Positions 15,489 through 24,599 of a stretch of 64,000 nt of DNA are shown piece by piece. The position numbers and the translations under genes are program-made. Positions within the stretch are counted from its first letter, which is position 1, and the number at the start of each line of letters is the position of its first letter. The stretch comes from Chloroflexota bacterium (lineage in GTDB: Bacteria; Chloroflexota; Anaerolineae; UBA4142; SHND01), in NCBI GenBank assembly GCA_029778615.1, contig JAKOPZ010000068.1, positions 36,619-100,618 on the forward strand. Reading direction: 5' to 3'. A model generated the notes under the pieces. It did no database searches. It had not been told where the DNA came from and saw only the letters and a list, made by a program, of their open reading frames with translations.

Positions 15489-16622
15489 TCATTGAATTTC
15501 CCACAAAATAATTTCCGGCGCGCAATTAAATCTCATGCGCGGCGCGCCGCCGCCTTCCAAACCAATCCCGCGCGAAACGTACAGCGTCAAATCTCCAACT
15601 TGGCGTCGTCCCGATTCAAATTTTTTTCCGTACAACGATGCCGCGTACAGCGCGCCGTAAAATGGAATTCGCAGCTGTCCGCCGTGCGTGTGTCCCGACA
15701 ATTGCAAGTCCATTCCCGCTCTGGCAGCTTCGGGCGCGAGGTCGGGCGTGTGATACAAAAAGATACGAAACGTTCCCGGTCCACTGCCGTTCAATGCGTG
15801 GAGCATTTTCGGCGCGTCGAGGAATGGCTTGTGTGTACAATCAATGCCGATGATTTCGATGCGCTTGCCTTCGTGTTCAATCACCGCGCTTGACTGACGC
15901 AGCCAGCGGATATGGTCCATCCCCTCCAATAATTTTTCCACCACTTCCGGCGGGTCAACGGCGGGACTGCCGCTCACCGCATACACGCCGAGCGGCGCGT
16001 CGAGTTCTGCCAAGACAGCACGCGCGTGTTCTTGTGCGAGCGCGTCTTGCGTGTACGACAAATTCAAAAAATCACCAGAAAACAAAATCAAATCCGGTGC
16101 AATGGCTTTTACCGATTCAAGCAGCTCGCGTTCGCGCGTCGTGAGGCGTTCCACGTGAATATCCGCGAGATGCAAGACGCGCAGCGGTTTTTTGAAACCG
16201 AGTTTCGGCGATTGCAATGTTTGATGCGTAAGGGTGAGCCGATGCGGTTCAATCCAAAAACTGTAAATCACCAATGCGGTGCCGATGAGCTGAACAGCCG
16301 TCCACCATGGAAACGGAATGAAAAATGTGAACGGCGCGCGCAAGAGCGCGAGCAAAAACACGGGCGGCTTGGGTGGACCGAACGATTTTCCGCGCCGCGG
16401 CAAAAGCGACAACAAGAGCCAGTCGCCGAGATAGAAACAATATAGAATTGCCGCTTGCGCCAAATCGAAACGCGCGGCGACAAACGCGAGCCCGAACAAC
16501 AACAGCGCAAAGAGCGGCGCAATCAAAGACTGCATCGCATCAATCGGCGCGAACACCAGGTCAAAATTGTTTCCCGCGTTGCCTGGAAATTTTTTGCGTT
16601 GAGTAAAGTCTTGAGGTTCCAT
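15489..16622 (-). CDS. Membrane-anchored calcineurin-like phosphoesterase (YaeI/YkuE type)
   Basis: The N-terminal half (to about residue 125) has several membrane helices, with a metallophosphoesterase domain behind it. Metal-site motifs are DIH (Asp154, His156), GD (183-184), a late YHTPD, and GHTHGG. The usual GNHD motif, whose Asn and His bind metal and the phosphate, is replaced by GSPAVD (218-223), so the enzyme may be altered or inactive. Relatives act on UDP-diacylglucosamine or undetermined phosphodiesters. The predicted transcription start lies only ~2 nt before the ATG at 16622, so the mRNA may be leaderless; an internal ATG at 16535 is the alternative start. Confidence 0.85.
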   Translation of the reverse strand: MEPQDFTQRKKFPGNAGNNFDLVFAPIDAMQSLIAPLFALLLFGLAFVAARFDLAQAAILYCFYLGDWLLLSLLPRRGKSFGPPKPPVFLLALLRAPFTFFIPFPWWTAVQLIGTALVIYSFWIEPHRLTLTHQTLQSPKLGFKKPLRVLHLADIHVERLTTRERELLESVKAIAPDLILFSGDFLNLSYTQDALAQEHARAVLAELDAPLGVYAVSGSPAVDPPEVVEKLLEGMDHIRWLRQSSAVIEHEGKRIEIIGIDCTHKPFLDAPKMLHALNGSGPGTFRIFLYHTPDLAPEAARAGMDLQLSGHTHGGQLRIPFYGALYAASLYGKKFESGRRQVGDLTLYVSRGIGLEGGGAPRMRFNCAPEIILWEIQ

Positions 16623-16630
16623 ACATCCAA

Positions 16631-16668
16631 ATTATATGTTTGCTCCAACCCACGCGCAATGTTAGAAT
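16631..16668. promoter_or_regulatory. Overlapping divergent promoters
   Basis: Plus strand: TTGCTC (16640-16645), 17-nt spacer, TAGAAT (16663-16668), facing the PhoD-like gene. Minus strand: TTGCGC (16659-16654), 17-nt spacer, TATAAT (16636-16631), facing the metallophosphoesterase gene. The two cores interlock within 38 bp, so RNA polymerase cannot occupy both at once. Confidence 0.6.
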
Positions 16669-16689
16669 AACTTGCTCACGCCCGAGTTT

Positions 16690-18111
16690 ATGATAATGAA
16701 ACAACAGTTTGTGCGCCTTTGTGTTTTGTGCGCGGCGATTTTTCTCTTTGCCTGCGCCCCCACCGCAACTCCCGTTCCCACTACCGTTCCCACTGCCGTT
16801 CCCACGCTTGGTTCCCCGACCGTTATTCCCAGCGACACGCCGCCGCCGCCAGCAGCTGCTGAAATGACGCACGGTCCGCTCACCGGCGCCGTCACGGCGA
16901 CGACCGCGCAAGTTTGGTTGCGCACCAATGAACCCGCGCGGGCAAAAATTCAATACGCATCTTTGACGGACGCGCCGCAATTTTCAAGCGAACTGGAATC
17001 GAACGCCGATTCAGATTTCACCTTGCACATTCCGCTCGAACATCTCAAACCTTCCACCGAGTACACCATTACCGTATTCGTCAATGACAAGGCACAAGCA
17101 CAAACCGGTCGCTTCAAAACATTCCCGGATGAAAGCCAAGCGACTCCGTTCAAAATGGTTGTGCTGACCGACTTTGCATACACCGGCGCGCTGCGCGTGC
17201 GAACGTTTGACTTTGCCGATGCGGAAAACCCCGACCTTGTTTTTATCGGCGGCGATTTTGACCATCGCAATCCGCAGCTGCTGCCGGACAAACGCCAAAT
17301 GTTTCAAGACTTGTACGCGGACGACGCGCAATCGCCGGTGGCGGATTTTGTAAAATTGATTTTGCATCGTTATCCGCTCGCGCATCAGTGGGATGACCAT
17401 GATTACGGCGGCGATAATTCGGACCGCACCGCTGCGTGGCGCGAAACCGCGTTACAGGTCTACAAGGAATATTTTCCTTATTATCCGCTCGGCAAGTACG
17501 GCATTTATCAATCGCTCCGCTATGGAAAAAATGTCGAACTCTTTTCACTCGATTCGCGTTCGCAGCGCGATCCAAACAAAACGCCGAACGGTCCTGATAA
17601 ATCCATGTTGAACGGCGAGCATCATCCCGATGGGCAATTGCAGTGGCTGCTCGACGGCTTGAAAAATTCCACCGCGACGTGGAAACTGGTCATGTCTCCT
17701 TCCGCGTTGAACGATACGCTGGCGAAAGGGGACTCGTGGGCAAACTTTGCCGACGAACGCGACACCATTCTGCAATTCATTCGCGACAACAAGATTGGCG
17801 GTGTCATTTTCATCGCCGGGGATTTGCATGGCGGCGGACTGGACGACGGGCGCAATGCGGGCATTCCCTCCGTCATAGTGCCCGGCGCGAATTTACCCGT
17901 CTGCTTTTCTGTCCCTCAACCAAAATTAGGTGAATGGTCGAATGGAGTCTATGGCAGCGCCGCGCACGTGGACAATCATGTTCCCTGCGCCGGTTATGGT
18001 GTGATTTCCATTGACGGCGATAAAGCCCGTATCGAAATCAAAGACGATAACGGCAACCTCAAACTTGAAATGGAGCTGGACCCGAGCGCAAGTTACCTGA
18101 CCAAATCATGA
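16690..18111 (+). CDS. PhoD-like phosphatase/phosphodiesterase lipoprotein
   Basis: An exported phosphoesterase of the alkaline phosphatase D family. The signal peptide ends at a lipobox (FLFAC) and a Thr/Pro linker follows. Then come a fibronectin-like N-domain (GPLTGAVTATTAQVWLRT), the metal site GGDFDHR, HQWDDHDYGGDN and AGDLHGG motifs characteristic of PhoD, and FSLDSRSQRDP. PhoD enzymes hydrolyse phosphodiesters such as teichoic acids and use Ca/Fe. Start chosen at ATG 16690; a second ATG two codons on is equally possible, and the Shine-Dalgarno site is weak. It shares a divergent promoter region with another phosphoesterase, perhaps for phosphate scavenging. Confidence 0.88.
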   Translation: MIMKQQFVRLCVLCAAIFLFACAPTATPVPTTVPTAVPTLGSPTVIPSDTPPPPAAAEMTHGPLTGAVTATTAQVWLRTNEPARAKIQYASLTDAPQFSSELESNADSDFTLHIPLEHLKPSTEYTITVFVNDKAQAQTGRFKTFPDESQATPFKMVVLTDFAYTGALRVRTFDFADAENPDLVFIGGDFDHRNPQLLPDKRQMFQDLYADDAQSPVADFVKLILHRYPLAHQWDDHDYGGDNSDRTAAWRETALQVYKEYFPYYPLGKYGIYQSLRYGKNVELFSLDSRSQRDPNKTPNGPDKSMLNGEHHPDGQLQWLLDGLKNSTATWKLVMSPSALNDTLAKGDSWANFADERDTILQFIRDNKIGGVIFIAGDLHGGGLDDGRNAGIPSVIVPGANLPVCFSVPQPKLGEWSNGVYGSAAHVDNHVPCAGYGVISIDGDKARIEIKDDNGNLKLEMELDPSASYLTKS

Positions 18112-18147
18112 CGCAACAAAAACGACGCCTCCCCAAGGCGTCGTTTG

Positions 18148-18573
18148 CTAGTCTCGATTCATCATCCACAGCGAAAAACCGCTGAGGAACTCGCGAAATC
18201 CTTCCAAGTGTTCCGGCGGAAACTGATAGCGTTCCGTCGCGTGTTGTAACACGCGTTCAAAGCACGCGAGCCATTCGTCGCGCGCCGCGCGGTTAATCGG
18301 CAAGGGGAGATGACGCGCGCGCATCATCGGATTGCCGTAACGCTGATGATACAGCGGCGGTCCGCCGAGCAAGCCGACAAAAAATGCAGCCGATTTTTGC
18401 GCGGAGAATTTCATGTCACGCGGGAACATTTCACGAATGGACGATTGTTCCAACTCGGCGTAAAAATCCTCAATCATGCGCGTAATATTTTCTTCGCCCA
18501 TCGTCTCGTAAATCGCGCGGCTCGGCGAGACGATTTGCTGCGGATTAATCGGTGGCGTAAAGACCGGACTCAT
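18148..18573 (-). CDS. Truncated haemoglobin, group II
   Basis: A 141-residue 2/2 globin. The proximal F8 histidine is His88 in MRARHLP and the group II hallmark Trp at G8 is Trp101 (DEWLACF). The helix B/C region reads MIEDFYAELEQSSIREMFP, and GGPPLYHQRYG is the E-F segment. These proteins bind O2 or NO and are proposed to detoxify NO or supply oxygen. Most are 120-135 residues, so this one has a short N-terminal extension. It is 26 bp upstream of smpB's stop-side neighbourhood and reads in the same direction, so smpB and this gene may share a transcript. Confidence 0.9.
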   Translation of the reverse strand: MSPVFTPPINPQQIVSPSRAIYETMGEENITRMIEDFYAELEQSSIREMFPRDMKFSAQKSAAFFVGLLGGPPLYHQRYGNPMMRARHLPLPINRAARDEWLACFERVLQHATERYQFPPEHLEGFREFLSGFSLWMMNRD

Positions 18574-18599
18574 TTTTCATCCCATCGTACACCGCGCGG

Positions 18600-19064
18600 T
18601 TACGCGCGCTCGCGTTCCTTGATGGCGCGTTCGATTTCACGACTCGCATCGCGTTTCGAAATCGCATCGCGTTTGTCGTACTGGCGTTTGCCTTTGACGA
18701 GCGCGATTTCCACTTTGGCGCGATGATTTTTTAAATAGATTCGCAAGGGCACTATGGTCAATCCTTTTTCCTGCACGCGCCCCATCAAGCGATTGATTTC
18801 CTTGCGATGCAGTAACAATTTGCGCGTGCGATACGGGTCCACGTTGAAACGATTGCCCGCCTCGTATGGCGAAATGTGTACGTTCTGCAAAAGCATCTCG
18901 CCGTTTTGCACCGTCGCGTAGGCGTCGCGCAGATTCACCGCGCCCGCGCGCACCGATTTGATTTCGGTCCCCGTCAGCGCAATGCCTGCCTCGTGCGTTT
19001 CTTGGATAAAGTAATCGTGATACGCTTTGCGATTCGTCGCCACGACTTGGATTTCGTCTGTCAT
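18600..19064 (-). CDS. smpB: SsrA-binding protein SmpB
   Basis: Binds the tRNA-like half of tmRNA and places it in the ribosomal A site in trans-translation. The 154-residue protein shows the family blocks [53 protein letters not shown] and the basic C-terminal tail ([20 protein letters not shown]) that enters the mRNA channel. The ATG at 19064 is supported by family length. ssrA lies about 3 kb away on the same strand. smpB follows ctpA on the same strand with a 74-bp gap. Confidence 0.96.
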   Translation of the reverse strand: MTDEIQVVATNRKAYHDYFIQETHEAGIALTGTEIKSVRAGAVNLRDAYATVQNGEMLLQNVHISPYEAGNRFNVDPYRTRKLLLHRKEINRLMGRVQEKGLTIVPLRIYLKNHRAKVEIALVKGKRQYDKRDAISKRDASREIERAIKERERA

Positions 19065-19138
19065 GTTCGGAAAAAAATGCGTCGTCCCTTGCGGAACCAC
19101 GCATCATTTTAATACAACTCCTACGGATACAAAAACGC

Positions 19139-20509
19139 TTACGCGTGCACGCGCGGCGTAAAGAAATTGAATGCAAGCCATTCGCGCAGGTCTTGCAGCA
19201 GACCGGTCTCGCCAACGGGAGCGGCGACGTGGGGCGTAATCAATTGCGAGCTCTTGCCGGTAGACGCGGGTTTTTGGATGTCGCCGTTCTTTATCATGTC
19301 AATTGCTTTTTGCAGCTGTGGGTCAACACCGCGCGAACGTTCAAAATCGGTCGGGTCCGGAATTTCCACATCCGGCGTCACGCCGACGTGATTGATAGTA
19401 ATGTCATCCGGGCTGTAAAAGTTCGCGATGGTCACGCGCAGCTGCGATTGGTCCGAAAGTTGGTGGGTCGTCTGCACGGAACCTTTGCCGAACGTTTTTT
19501 GTCCCACAATCACCGCGCGTTTGTGGTCACGCAGGGACGCCGCGAGAATTTCCGACGCGCTCGCCGAACCTTCGTTGACCAGCAGCACGAGCGGAATTTT
19601 GGTCGCGACGCCGCCGCCTTCGGTCTTGTACAATTTCTGGTCGCCGTTCTTGAATTTTTCAATCAGCACCACTTGGTCCTGGTCAATAAATTCGCTGGCG
19701 ACTTGAATGGCAATATGCAAATATCCGCCGGGATTGCCGCGCAAATCGAAAATCAACGCTTTCGGATTTTTCGCCAACGCTTCGACCAACGCCTTGCGTA
19801 ATTCTGTCGGCGCCTTGTCGCCAAACTCACTCAATTCCACATACGCGATGCTGTCGTCTTCGAGCATCTTGGCAGTGACTTCGGGAACGTTGATGGTGTT
19901 GCGCGTAATCGTCACGTCGAACGCGGGCTGTGTGCCGCGTTGGACTTTGAGATGTACGTCTGTGCCTTTCGGTCCGCGAATGAGCGAGATGGCTTGCATC
20001 ACGTCCATGTTTTGGATGAGCGTGTCATCCACTTGCAAAATCACATCGCCCGCTTGCAAACCGGCTTGGTCGGCAGGCGTGCCTTTGATGGGCGCAATAA
20101 TCGTCAAGCGTCCGTTCACCATTTCGACCGTCGCGCCGATGCCTTCAAAGGAACCTTGCAGCTGCTGCTGCAAATACGCCGCGCGCTGCGGGTCCACAAA
20201 CGCAGTGTGCACATCGCCGAGCGAGTCCACCATGCCGCCGACCGCGCCGTATGTCATTTTTTCCTGGTCAATGGGCTGCTTGTAAAAATTGTTGTTGATG
20301 ATTTGCCACGCTTCCCAAAAGACCGGCATGTCTTGTTTGAATTCGGGCGGTGTATCGTTCGAGAGCGGTGCATTGGCTGAGGCGGTGACCGGCGCCGGTG
20401 CATTCCCTTGAACCACCGCGCGACTCACGGCAAAGCCAAAGAAAAACGCGCCGCCGACAATCAGGACCGCGACGACTAGCATGAGCAAGATACGAGCAAT
20501 CGCTTTCAT
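19139..20509 (-). CDS. Carboxy-terminal processing protease, S41 family (paralogue 1)
   Basis: A 456-residue membrane-anchored CtpA-type protease. Signal anchor at about residues 5-30, PDZ domain (FEGIGATVEMVNGRLTIIAP, then ADQAGLQAGDVILQVDD), and an S41 catalytic core with Ser in NEGSASASEI and Lys in GQKTFGKGSVQ. It trims C-termini of exported proteins. ATG 20509 has GAGG upstream. It lies 30 bp downstream of a second S41 gene on the same strand; the two probably arose by tandem duplication. A C-terminal extension beyond the S41 core is unique to this copy. Confidence 0.93.
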   Translation of the reverse strand: MKAIARILLMLVVAVLIVGGAFFFGFAVSRAVVQGNAPAPVTASANAPLSNDTPPEFKQDMPVFWEAWQIINNNFYKQPIDQEKMTYGAVGGMVDSLGDVHTAFVDPQRAAYLQQQLQGSFEGIGATVEMVNGRLTIIAPIKGTPADQAGLQAGDVILQVDDTLIQNMDVMQAISLIRGPKGTDVHLKVQRGTQPAFDVTITRNTINVPEVTAKMLEDDSIAYVELSEFGDKAPTELRKALVEALAKNPKALIFDLRGNPGGYLHIAIQVASEFIDQDQVVLIEKFKNGDQKLYKTEGGGVATKIPLVLLVNEGSASASEILAASLRDHKRAVIVGQKTFGKGSVQTTHQLSDQSQLRVTIANFYSPDDITINHVGVTPDVEIPDPTDFERSRGVDPQLQKAIDMIKNGDIQKPASTGKSSQLITPHVAAPVGETGLLQDLREWLAFNFFTPRVHA

Positions 20510-20539
20510 TTCGTCCTCACAATTTTCCAAAACCTTATA

Positions 20540-21748
20540 TTAATTTCCGGTGTTCAAATATTGAATCGCGCGGTCCAACTGCGGGTCCAACCCTTTGGCA
20601 GCATCTTCGGGCGTCAGCGGAATTTGAATGTTGGGTTTCAAACCAACGCCGTCAATCTCTGTGCCGCTCGGCGTCAACCATTTCGCGGTGGTGATATGCA
20701 AAACCGATTTATCCGATAACGGGTACAGTCCTTGCACCGAACCTTTGCCAAATGTTTTCTCGCCAATCAAAACAGTCTTGCCGCTGTCGAGAAACGCGCC
20801 CGCGATAATTTCCGCCGCGCTGGCGGTGCCGCCGTTGACCAGCACGACAAATTTCAAATCGCGCGCGCCGCTCGCAGAATTGGCGTTGTACGTTTTCTGT
20901 GTGCCATCGCGATATTTTTCGGTGACGACGGGAACACCCGGTAAAAATTGCCCGACGATGTCGAGCGCGGGGTTGGGAAAGAGTCCGCCGGGATTGTTGC
21001 GCAAATCGAGAACGATGCCTTGCACACCGCTTGCTTTTAACTCGTTCAAGGCGCGTTCAAATTCTTTCGACGTGTCGGCGCTCTCTAGCGTAACTTGGAT
21101 ATAACCATACGGCGCGTTATCCAATTTGCGATACTGCACAGTGGGAATATTGATTTCCTGACGCGTAATTTCGACGACGATGTCGTCCGGAGCACCAATC
21201 CGCTTCAAGGTGAGTTTTACCTTGGAACCCACTTCGCCTTGCAATTTGTTTTGCACCGAATCGGGCGTGTCTTCGGGTTTCAATTCTGTATCATCAATTT
21301 TGATAATTTCGTCGCCCGCGAGAATGCCCGCTTTGGACGCGGGGCTGTCGGGGAACGGCAAGAGCACCATCACGCCTTTGCGTAAATCCACTTTGGCGCC
21401 GATGCCGCCGTAATTGCCTTGCAAGTTGGTGGCTTCTTGCTGCGCGGGCGCGGGTTCCACGAGGACCGAATACGGGTCGCCTAACGATGCAAGCGAGCCG
21501 CGAATCATGCCGTGTACCATTGCGGTTTGCGCGGGAATGTCATAATAGAATTCGTCTTTCAAGATGCGCCACGCTTCCCACATCAAGCCAAATTTTTCGG
21601 GTGGTTGTGCAGAAGAAGCGGTGTTCACGGTCACCGGCGCGGTGTTGCGGCTGTAATAGACATTCGCGCCAAAGCCGGCGGCGAACGCGAGAATCGCTAC
21701 AAAGAGCGAGAGGATAATCAAAACAACTGCTTTGAGAAAACCTGCCAT
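20540..21748 (-). CDS. Carboxy-terminal processing protease, S41 family (paralogue 2)
   Basis: A 402-residue CtpA-type protease with an N-terminal signal anchor (residues ~5-32) and a PDZ domain (YGGIGAKVDLRKGVMVLLPF, then SKAGILAGDEIIKIDD). The catalytic Ser lies in VNGGTASAAEIIAG and Lys in GEKTFGKGSVQG. It is the first gene of the two-protease pair. The paralogues differ mainly at the N-terminal membrane part and the C-terminal tail, which suggests division of labour in processing wall or membrane proteins. Confidence 0.93.
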   Translation of the reverse strand: MAGFLKAVVLIILSLFVAILAFAAGFGANVYYSRNTAPVTVNTASSAQPPEKFGLMWEAWRILKDEFYYDIPAQTAMVHGMIRGSLASLGDPYSVLVEPAPAQQEATNLQGNYGGIGAKVDLRKGVMVLLPFPDSPASKAGILAGDEIIKIDDTELKPEDTPDSVQNKLQGEVGSKVKLTLKRIGAPDDIVVEITRQEINIPTVQYRKLDNAPYGYIQVTLESADTSKEFERALNELKASGVQGIVLDLRNNPGGLFPNPALDIVGQFLPGVPVVTEKYRDGTQKTYNANSASGARDLKFVVLVNGGTASAAEIIAGAFLDSGKTVLIGEKTFGKGSVQGLYPLSDKSVLHITTAKWLTPSGTEIDGVGLKPNIQIPLTPEDAAKGLDPQLDRAIQYLNTGN

Positions 21749-21864
21749 ATATTTCTATTCCGTCCTGTGAAACTTGCCGCAATCCGCGCGAGAGGGTGTG
21801 CGCGGACCGGGGCGACATATTGTAACACGTACTGAAAGTTACGTTCCGCCAATCAAATCAGATT

Positions 21865-22896
21865 CTACAATTCACTTTCGTTTATTTTTTCGGCGGCTTG
21901 CTCCGGCGAAAGAGTTGTGCGTTCAAAGATATTGCGGATCGAGGGCTTGGAATAGTGAGCATACACGCGCCGCGTGGTGCCGATATCGCTGTGCCCGAGA
22001 ATTTCTTGAATCGCTTCGAGCGGCGCGCCTTGCTCCAACATCTGCCGCGCGCGAAAATGCCGAAAGTCGTGTGGTGAGACGTCCATTCCTAATTTTTTGG
22101 CAGCGCTCTTGACCGTGTTCCACAGCATTACGTGGCTCAAACGTTTGCCATAATTACGCGCGTGGGAAATGAATAGCGGCTCGAACGCATCCTTGCGTTG
22201 GTTTATGTACGCTGCAATTGCTGCACGCGCATCGGCGGTGATAAAGATGAATCTTTCTTTGTCGCCTTTGCCAGTGACGATTGCTTCTTTTCGCCGTCCA
22301 TCCGCAACATCTTTGCGATTCAGTGCAGCAACTTCGGCGAGTCGTCCTGCGGACGAATACAACAAGTGCACGAATGCACGGCTGCGCAAAATTTGTAAGC
22401 GTTTGCGTCGGGCTTTTTCATCATCGCCTTCAGGAGTCTCCAGTTCGTCATAGTATCGAATCAATCGGGGCAACGCGGGGTCGGGGCGCGGAATAGGATA
22501 CGAACCGCGTCGTGTAACCTGTTTCAGTTTTTTGCGCGCGCGTTCTAAAGAAAAAGACGGGGGCAGCCAATCTTCGCCCAGCGCGTAATTCAAAAACGCG
22601 AGAACGCCTGCGAGGTACGTCTTGTGCGAAAATCGCGAGTACTCGTTTTGCCCAAGCCATACATAAAAATCTTGCAGAACATTTGTGTCAATCGAGTTGA
22701 GCGTTAGCGTCGTACCAGGTAGGGCAGAGGCATCTTTTTCTTGGCGCGCCTTTGCGCGGTCGTTCAAAAAATTTTCAAAAACGCGCAGACCCGTCTCATA
22801 AGTATGATGGGTGCGCGGACTTGTCAACAAACGCCCAAGAAAAACCGCAATTTGTTCAGAGAGCGGAGGGAAGGAGGGATGCGCTACCGGTTTCAT
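21865..22896 (-). CDS. Tyrosine recombinase (XerC/XerD-like)
   Basis: A 343-residue site-specific recombinase. The N-terminal SAM-like DNA-binding domain spans about residues 12-125. Catalytic residues are Arg185 (SAGRLAEVA), Lys in TGKGDKER, His276/Arg279 (HDFRHFRA), His302 (LGHSDIGTT) and nucleophile Tyr312. It could be the chromosome-dimer resolvase or an orphan integrase. No phage genes, direct repeats or tRNA attachment site surround it, which favours a Xer-type housekeeping role. It has a strong promoter, and a perfect palindrome covers the leader just before the ATG. Confidence 0.92.
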   Translation of the reverse strand: MKPVAHPSFPPLSEQIAVFLGRLLTSPRTHHTYETGLRVFENFLNDRAKARQEKDASALPGTTLTLNSIDTNVLQDFYVWLGQNEYSRFSHKTYLAGVLAFLNYALGEDWLPPSFSLERARKKLKQVTRRGSYPIPRPDPALPRLIRYYDELETPEGDDEKARRKRLQILRSRAFVHLLYSSAGRLAEVAALNRKDVADGRRKEAIVTGKGDKERFIFITADARAAIAAYINQRKDAFEPLFISHARNYGKRLSHVMLWNTVKSAAKKLGMDVSPHDFRHFRARQMLEQGAPLEAIQEILGHSDIGTTRRVYAHYSKPSIRNIFERTTLSPEQAAEKINESEL

Positions 22897-22901
22897 AGTA
22901 T

Positions 22902-22925
22902 TTAAGATAATGATGATTATCTTAA
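22902..22925. promoter_or_regulatory. Palindrome in the xer leader (operator or recombination site)
   Basis: TTAAGATAAT (22902-22911) and ATTATCTTAA (22916-22925) are perfect inverted repeats around GATG. It lies between the promoter and the start codon of the recombinase gene, 5 bp from the ATG. The symmetry and AT content suit a repressor site, or autoregulation by the recombinase. Confidence 0.6.
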
Positions 22926-22941
22926 GTTTGAAAGATGCCTT

Positions 22942-22969
22942 ATTTTAAGCCCTTTTTAGCCAATGTCAA
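22942..22969 (-). promoter_or_regulatory. Promoter of the xer gene
   Basis: TTGACA (22969-22964), 16-nt spacer, TAAAAT (22947-22942) on the minus strand. The predicted start near 22935 puts the palindrome at 22902-22925 in the 5' leader. Confidence 0.75.
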
Positions 22970-23132
22970 TCCTTCTAACCAAAATGCGCATCTCCCCTAC
23001 TCCAAATCATTCAAATTGGCATGTACAAAGAAAACATGTTGTATGGTATTTTTCGCCGTTAAATACAAGATGATAACTCTATGAGAGATTTCGATTTTGT
23101 TTCGCAAACCGTCACCGAGTGCACAGGTGAAA

Positions 23133-24518
23133 TCAGCCACTCACCCGATATTCTTCAAACTCGCGCGCCAACGCCAACGGAATTTTTCCCTGAATCAATG
23201 TCCCGCGCGGCGAATAGTCCTCGCTCTCGACAATGCCCTTGCGATGAAATGTGTTGACCAATTCCGTCGCGTTATACGGAATCCGCACGCGAATCTCTAC
23301 CAGCCCCGAACCCAAAACTTGTTCCACGCGTTCGAGCAGCGCATCCAGTCCCACGCGTTCCCGCGCGGAAATCGGCACCGCATCCGCATATTCCTCCATC
23401 CACTGCCCTAACAGATTCTCTTCACTCTCCTCGCCGTCAAAATTATTCTTGTGTAACTCGGAACCGAGCGCTTGGTCAAGTTCATCTATCTTGTTGAACG
23501 CCATCACGACAGGTCTTTCTGTCACGCCGATTTCTTCTAACGTCTCTTCCACCGCGCTCACCTGTTCCGTCGCGTTCGGATGCGTTATGTCAACGACGTG
23601 CAATAGAACATTAGAGTCAATTATTTCCTCCAGCGTCGCGCGAAACGCGGCAATCAGCTGCGTCGGCAATTTTTCGATAAAGCCCACCGTGTCGCTAAAC
23701 AAAACTTCTTGCCCGCTCGGCAACTTGACGCGCCGCGTCGTGGGGTCGAGCGTGGCAAACAATTGGTCGGCGACATACACATCAGAATTTGTTAACGCGT
23801 TGAGCAATGTAGATTTTCCCGCGTTCGTGTACCCCACAATCGAAATCACCGGCAGCCCTTCCCGCTTGCGTTTGCGCCGCTGTTCGCCGCGCTGTTTGCG
23901 GACGCGTTCAATTTCGGTTTTGAGATGTGCGATGCGCGCGCGAATTTCGCGGCGGTCCAATTCCAACTGCCGTTCGCCCGGTCCGCGCAGCCCTACCCCG
24001 CCGCTGCCGCCGCGTCCCGCCGCGCCGCCCGTTTGTCTGCCCAAGTGCGTCCACATGCGCGTCAAGCGCGGCAAGCGATATTCGTATTGCGCGAGTTCCA
24101 CTTGCAGCGCGCCTTCGCGCGTGCGCGCGTGCTGCGCGAAAATATCGAGAATGAGCGCGGTGCGGTCAAGAATTTTGATGTCGCGTCCATCTTCGGACTC
24201 GGCAAACATTTCTTCCATCGCGCGCTGTTGATTCGGATGCAGTTCGTCGTTGAAAATCAAAACGTCGTAATTCAATTCCGCGCGCTCGGCAATAATTTCT
24301 TCCAACTTGCCTTTGCCAATCATGGTCGCGGGATGCAAGCGCGCAACTTTTTGGATGGCTTGTCCGACGATGGCGAGTCCATCCGTATCGGCGAGCCGTT
24401 CCAATTCATTCATCGAATCTTCAATCGCGAACGCGCCGGGCTTGCCTTTTATTTCCACGCCGACGAGATACGCGCGTTCGATGGGTGGTGTGGTGGAAAA
24501 TGTTTCGGGTTTTGACAT
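23133..24518 (-). CDS. hflX: GTPase HflX
   Basis: A ribosome-splitting GTPase that acts on stalled or hibernating 50S/70S particles; 461 residues. The N-terminal HflX domain includes ATMIGKGKLEEI and IFNDELHPNQQRAMEE. The glycine-rich linker (GGSGGVGLRGPGERQLELDR) is diagnostic. GTPase motifs are G1 GYTNAGKST (229-237), G3 DTVGF and G4 NKID. The upstream spacer (24529-24599) is a hairpin built of GTAGCAG repeats, and no clear Shine-Dalgarno was seen apart from GAGGG before the ATG. Confidence 0.95.
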   Translation of the reverse strand: MSKPETFSTTPPIERAYLVGVEIKGKPGAFAIEDSMNELERLADTDGLAIVGQAIQKVARLHPATMIGKGKLEEIIAERAELNYDVLIFNDELHPNQQRAMEEMFAESEDGRDIKILDRTALILDIFAQHARTREGALQVELAQYEYRLPRLTRMWTHLGRQTGGAAGRGGSGGVGLRGPGERQLELDRREIRARIAHLKTEIERVRKQRGEQRRKRKREGLPVISIVGYTNAGKSTLLNALTNSDVYVADQLFATLDPTTRRVKLPSGQEVLFSDTVGFIEKLPTQLIAAFRATLEEIIDSNVLLHVVDITHPNATEQVSAVEETLEEIGVTERPVVMAFNKIDELDQALGSELHKNNFDGEESEENLLGQWMEEYADAVPISARERVGLDALLERVEQVLGSGLVEIRVRIPYNATELVNTFHRKGIVESEDYSPRGTLIQGKIPLALAREFEEYRVSG

Positions 24519-24528
24519 GAGGGAAAGA

Positions 24529-24599
24529 GTAGCAGGTAGCAGGTAGCAGGTAGCAGGTTTCGTCCCTACTACTTGCTGCCTACTACCTTCTACCTGTTA
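24529..24599. repeat. Iterated-word hairpin (GTAGCAG)
   Basis: Four tandem copies of GTAGCAG (24529-24558) are followed, after a short gap, by a diverged reverse-complement arm (CTACTACTTGCTGCCTACTA and CCTTCTACCTG). The segment can form a long imperfect hairpin in the spacer between hflX and the STAND remnant. The same architecture with other words recurs elsewhere in the window. Confidence 0.7.

Noticed and set aside
15160..15525. Small open frames at 15.2-15.5 kb
   Set aside because: They lie in the tmRNA; the one on the minus strand ends with the tag peptide.
21865..22896. Integrase of a genomic island
   Set aside because: No tRNA target, direct repeats or cargo next to it.
24529..24558. 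CRISPR or phase-variable tract
   Set aside because: Only four 7-bp units in a spacer, with no cas genes; treated as iterated-word hairpin.
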